64,000 nt of DNA, taken from the NCBI GenBank assembly GCA_965220235.1, contig OZ244815.1, positions 1,488,001-1,552,000 of the forward strand. Direction: 5' to 3'. A program made the position numbers and the translations under genes. This document shows, piece by piece, positions 63,955-64,000 of the stretch. Under the pieces are notes generated by a model that saw only the letters and a list, made by a program, of their open reading frames with translations, was not told the origin of the DNA and searched no databases. The DNA comes from Bin55 sp965220235 (GTDB taxonomy: Bacteria > Pseudomonadota > Gammaproteobacteria > Pseudomonadales > Azotimanducaceae). The stretch's first letter is position 1; each line of letters begins with the position of its first letter.

Positions 63955-64000
63955 TTGCGGTCAAGTTCGCTCGAGTCTTGAATTCTTCGATACAAGTGCG

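Noticed and set aside
1..64000. CRISPR arrays or cas genes
   Set aside because: No regularly spaced short repeats and no Cas-like protein were seen; TnpB is the only RNA-guided nuclease.

Overview
The window reads as a chromosomal stretch of a marine-type gammaproteobacterium. Supporting signs are two TonB-dependent receptors (so a Gram-negative outer membrane), a complete alginate-degradation locus, a CaiB-type CoA transferase, many small hydrolases and a selenocysteine tRNA. GC content looks close to half. Species cannot be named from the sequence alone.

Layout. 0-5.4 kb: the end of an HpcH/HpaI-type aldolase gene, a PIN-domain (VapC-type) toxin pair, and a tight SCP2 / sulfotransferase / DUF1214 operon. 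5.5-16.2 kb is accessory DNA: a MazEF pair, a duplicated family of small membrane proteins, a tnpB (IS200/IS605-type) element interrupted by a group II intron, a GrpB-like protein, an AbiE type IV toxin-antitoxin pair and a PhyH-type dioxygenase. 16.5-30.6 kb is quieter: a DUF3604 / PpiC / HupE cluster, then esterase, GST, dienelactone hydrolase, HAD, S33 peptidase, VOC, methyltransferase, ABM, GNAT and sialidase genes. 31-41 kb is a defence and IS zone: two nearly identical 1400-bp IS256-family copies with 9-bp target duplications, remnants of older IS3 and IS256 elements, a XamI-like restriction-modification system, a third nuclease gene split by one IS copy, and an unknown 440-residue protein. 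It ends next to selC (tRNA-Sec). 41.4-45 kb: a TonB receptor with a CaiB/BaiF CoA transferase. 46-56.3 kb: the alginate locus. 56.4-64 kb: FitAB, a DUF4143 ATPase, a DUF2141 / carotenoid oxygenase / LytS / LytT operon, a DegT aminotransferase and a small membrane protein.

How genes work together. In the alginate locus a 1006-residue TonB receptor would import oligomers, a PL6 lyase and a PL17 oligoalginate lyase would cut them to unsaturated monouronate, a KdgF-like cupin would help convert that to the linear keto-sugar, and an MFS hexuronate-type carrier would move it inward, under a FadR-type GntR regulator. Four lyase/cupin/transporter genes overlap or nearly abut. In the defence zone a gamma-type N6-adenine methyltransferase overlaps the XamI-like endonuclease by four bases.

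The most unusual structure is at 7.86-11.61 kb. The putative 5' codons of tnpB (7861-7870) and its body (from 10406) are separated by a group II intron, and joining them gives a continuous reading frame. The intron's own reverse transcriptase is cut by an amber codon just before its DNA-binding and HNH region. A second unexplained structure is a pair of convergent small membrane-protein genes present twice (6.2-7.3 kb and 15.4-16.2 kb) on either side of this mobile region.
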